Of a DNA stretch of 64,000 nt, positions 61,421-64,000 are shown one piece after another. The translations under genes were made by a program, and so were the position numbers. Under the pieces are notes generated by a model. That model saw only the letters and a program-made list of their open reading frames with translations. It was not told where the DNA came from and did not search any database. Each line of letters begins with the position of its first letter. Position 1 is the first letter of the stretch. This DNA is from Kocuria palustris (GTDB taxonomy: Bacteria; Actinomycetota; Actinomycetes; Actinomycetales; Micrococcaceae): NCBI RefSeq assembly GCF_016907795.1, contig NZ_JAFBCR010000001.1, forward strand, positions 2,728,001 to 2,792,000, in the 5' to 3' direction.

Positions 61421-64000
61421 TCATGTGCTCTGGTTCGGATCAGCCGCGGCACCGCCCCTGGCTCGGGCGCCCTGCAGAGCCTCGCGAGTCAGGAAGGCAA
61501 GCTGGGCGGTCTTGTCCGGAAGCCGGATCTGCGTGCCGAGCTCGAAGCCGGTGCGCTGCATCCTCCGCACCGCTCGCCAGTTCGAGGCATCGGGCTCGGC
61601 GACCACGCGCCGGGTGGCGGGATCGGCGAAGAGGAACTGCGCCAGCGACTCCGCCAGGGCAGAGGTCAATCCGGGCTGCGGCCGCCGGGCCGGGGCGAGC
61701 AGCAGGTGCATGCCCAGATCCCCGGCCCGCGGCAGATAGGCCCCGCCGATGGGGTCGGCGTGCGGCTGATAGGTCTGCAGCAGCCCCAGGGGGCGGTCCT
61801 CGAGCTCGAGCACCCAGGCGTGGTGGCTGTCGGAGGCTGCGATCTCAGCGTAGATCGCCGAGACCGTCTCCGCTTCCAGTCCTCCCATGCCCCAGAAGAC
61901 GGCGCGCGGTGAGCTGACCCAGCCGTGCAGCAGCTCGGCATCGGCCAGGGGATCCACCGGTCGAAGGCTCAGCAGGGGAGCGTCGGGGCCGAACCCGGGG
62001 GCACCAGCGGACTCCTCTGCGGAAGCGCCTACCGGAGCCTCGGACGTGACCTGCGCGGCAGGGCGGCGCAGGTGCAGGCCTCCCAGCGGGTGCGGACGGT
62101 CAGTGGACGCCGGAGCCCCAGGCGGCACCCACGGCAGCGCCTGATCGATCTCGCCTGCCGCCCACCGATCCAGCGGCCGCGAGCCCAGCTGGCCGCGGTC
62201 CACGGGGTCTGGGGTGATCCATGCCGAGGTGGCCGGGTGCGCCAGGTCCCACAGCACCCGCGCCGAGGGCACACGAGCGCAGCCTGCGCCCAGGCCCGGC
62301 AGCACGCCTGCGGCCAGCAGCGCATCGGAGTCCCCGCCGACGGGCACGGGAGCGAAGGGCAGCAGCTGGTCGCAGGCCCTCCACGGGGCGAAGGCGTGCT
62401 GCACTCCCCACGGGGAGCCGGACGGCCTGTCCAGCTGCGCCGCGAGCTCCTCGAGCGCCGCCTGGGCGCAGGGGCCGGGATCCAGCCCCAGCCCCGGGCC
62501 GAGGGTGACGATCGACTCGAGGGCCAGCCCCACCCGAGGGGTGGTCCCGAGCAGGGGATCCCACAGGGGCGGCAGGCCCGTGGCGCCGCGCAGCGGCTCG
62601 AGCGCCGGATGGCCCGCGAGGTGCCGGGCCAGCAGATCCCGCCACTGGGCTGCGTGCGCGGCGACGACGGAGTCCGCGGCCATCTCCCCGTCCCACTCGA
62701 GCAGCTCCTGGCGCAGCGCCTCGACCTCCGATCCTGCAACGGGGCTGGACGAGCCGGCGGTGCGATCCGCGCAGGGGCCGGCGGCGGGATCGACGGTCCC
62801 GCCGGCGTCGTCGTCGGAGTCCTTCTGCGCGTCAGCCGGAGCCAGCAGCGCGTGCACCAGACCCAGCAGGGACGACGAGCGCGTGTCCAGCTGGGCGCTG
62901 AGCAGGTCCTCCGCCGAGATCGCACCGCTGTCCCTGAGCGCCTGGCGCAGCAGGTGCTCTGCGCGCCGGGCGCGATGGGGAGGGGCGCACCCCAGGACGG
63001 ACCCGGCCGCGAGGGGGTCCGGGGGCCGCTGATTGGCGCGGACGAGCAGGTCGTCGACGTCGCGGGGCTCGGGCAGCGGGCGCGCGGTCGCACCGATCAC
63101 GGCGTGCACGCACCGGCCCGTCGTGTCGGCCGCGACCAGGTCGTTGACGGGCACCGCCCAGCCCTGTGCCGCGGCCAGGACATCGGCAGCGGTGCCGGCG
63201 CCGAGCAGAGTGCGACAGGCGCTGAGGGCCGTGGCCGCAGAGCTTGGCGACAGCTGCTCGGCTGCCGTGTGCACGACCAGCACGGACGCGGTGCCGCCCT
63301 CGGGCAGGTCCGACAGCGCAGCCTCTCGCTCGCTGCTGCCGGGCAGGACCCGACCCTGGCGGCAACGACGAATCACGCGCAGTGCGCCGGTGCTGTCCCG
63401 GAACCCGGACTCGATGAGAGGCTCACCGGTCTCCTGCTGGGCCAGCTGCCCGCCGCGTCGCACCACGGCGATCTCGGTGAGCTGCTCCGTGACAGCCATC
63501 GAGGCGGTGATCGCCCAGGCCGCGGACTCGGTGCGCCCGAAGTGCGGGACGCCCGGCAGGCCCACCAGCGCCAGGCCCCGCACGCGCACCCCCGGGCATG
63601 ACAGGCACACCGGCTGGTAGGGCCCTGACTCCTCGACGATCCGGTGCGGATCAGCCGCGATCATCGGCGCGCCGGAGGCGCTGAGCCGCCCCGGGACCAG
63701 CCACGCATTGGATCCGGCCGTGCGGGGACTCTCCGCGTCCAGGGCGTCGAGCCACTGCGCTCCGAGCTGCCGGCGCACCCGGTCGCGCCACAGCTGCTCC
63801 GGCAGACTTCCCGCCAGCAGGTGAACGTCCAGGTGCACGGCGATCGGCGTCCATGGCTGCCAGGGCCGGGGCGGACGATGACCGAGGCCCAGGGACTGCA
63901 CCTCGGGGCTTGCTGCCCAGGCCTGCGACAGCTGCGAGCTGACCCCGCGCGCGTAGCCGGCCAGGAACACGCGGTCCTGAGACCCAGCGGCCTCCCACCA
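61421..64000 (-). CDS. Penicillin-acylase-family protein fused to a GNAT acetyltransferase (N-terminus beyond window)
   Basis: About 860 codons are visible and the frame stays open to the window edge. The N-terminal part is a penicillin amidase-like Ntn hydrolase: VFLAGYARGVSSQL from the alpha chain, then the beta-chain start TAGSNAWLVPGRLSASGAPM with the candidate nucleophilic Ser, IAADPHRIVEESGPYQPV, GVPHFGRTESAAWAI. The last 200 residues form a siderophore-type acetyltransferase: LLHGWVSSPRAVFWGMGG, GDLGMHLLLAPARR and VVAEPDASNWRAVRRM. Two activities on one chain suggest hydrolysis and acetylation of an amide-containing metabolite or metallophore. Autoprocessing cannot be judged. Confidence 0.78.
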   Translation of the reverse strand, partial: WWEAAGSQDRVFLAGYARGVSSQLSQAWAASPEVQSLGLGHRPPRPWQPWTPIAVHLDVHLLAGSLPEQLWRDRVRRQLGAQWLDALDAESPRTAGSNAWLVPGRLSASGAPMIAADPHRIVEESGPYQPVCLSCPGVRVRGLALVGLPGVPHFGRTESAAWAITASMAVTEQLTEIAVVRRGGQLAQQETGEPLIESGFRDSTGALRVIRRCRQGRVLPGSSEREAALSDLPEGGTASVLVVHTAAEQLSPSSAATALSACRTLLGAGTAADVLAAAQGWAVPVNDLVAADTTGRCVHAVIGATARPLPEPRDVDDLLVRANQRPPDPLAAGSVLGCAPPHRARRAEHLLRQALRDSGAISAEDLLSAQLDTRSSSLLGLVHALLAPADAQKDSDDDAGGTVDPAAGPCADRTAGSSSPVAGSEVEALRQELLEWDGEMAADSVVAAHAAQWRDLLARHLAGHPALEPLRGATGLPPLWDPLLGTTPRVGLALESIVTLGPGLGLDPGPCAQAALEELAAQLDRPSGSPWGVQHAFAPWRACDQLLPFAPVPVGGDSDALLAAGVLPGLGAGCARVPSARVLWDLAHPATSAWITPDPVDRGQLGSRPLDRWAAGEIDQALPWVPPGAPASTDRPHPLGGLHLRRPAAQVTSEAPVGASAEESAGAPGFGPDAPLLSLRPVDPLADAELLHGWVSSPRAVFWGMGGLEAETVSAIYAEIAASDSHHAWVLELEDRPLGLLQTYQPHADPIGGAYLPRAGDLGMHLLLAPARRPQPGLTSALAESLAQFLFADPATRRVVAEPDASNWRAVRRMQRTGFELGTQIRLPDKTAQLAFLTREALQGARARGGAAADPNQST

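Overview
This is a high-GC actinobacterial chromosome segment. Homodimeric pyruvate dehydrogenase E1 (aceE), a DUF3052 gene, a 1-Cys peroxiredoxin, a minus-strand RNase P RNA, an MptB-type mannosyltransferase, oligoribonuclease and EttA, together with codon use and GTG/ATG overlaps, point to Micrococcales. I cannot name the genus from sequence alone.

Layout. 1-20475 is mostly chromosomal backbone: aceE (partial), DUF3052, peroxiredoxin, sirtuin, tRNA-Val, 6-phosphogluconate dehydrogenase, cysE/cysK, msrA, NIF3, zinc-ribbon protein, rnpB, yaaA, deformylase, and an operon of an SbnA-like enzyme and a giant FAD-enzyme/PLP-decarboxylase fusion. It includes some decayed genes: a hydrolase that has lost its nucleophile, a regulator tail and an N-truncated Ni/Co transporter. 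An IS110 element and a cation/proton antiporter follow.

From about 23876 to 47283 lies a 23.4-kb integrated element that splits an ISL3-type transposase gene. The two halves (ending 23875, resuming 47284) rejoin in frame through a shared CGAG core. A large serine recombinase sits at the right end, and the element ends carry matching inverted arms. Cargo: (a) a TPP-riboswitch operon with an SDR, a flavin monooxygenase and a YkoEDC-type vitamin transporter; (b) a second TPP-riboswitch operon, Nudix - thiD - nucleoside deoxyribosyltransferase-like - thymidylate-synthase-like - methyltransferase - Nudix, which closely matches the logic of biosynthesis of the thiamine antivitamin bacimethrin; (c) two VbhA/Fic toxin-antitoxin modules, one broken, flanking a MobF relaxase; (d) an array of eleven unusual palindromes; (e) two nested insertion sequences.

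47284-55690 is further accessory DNA: the ISL3 remnant, a LysR regulator with a divergent SCP2-like/hydrolase pair, a decayed ISL3 copy, and a decaying minus-strand catabolic-looking operon cut by a serine-recombinase fragment next to tRNA-His. Backbone resumes at tRNA-His: oligoribonuclease, mannosyltransferase, tRNA-Arg, SSB, EttA, and a penicillin-acylase/acetyltransferase fusion that runs off the window.

How parts work together (inference): the TPP-controlled genes probably form a mobile system that makes a toxic pyrimidine analogue from CMP when thiamine pyrophosphate is scarce, activates it with ThiD, limits self-damage with Nudix enzymes and imports pyrimidine or thiamine through YkoEDC.
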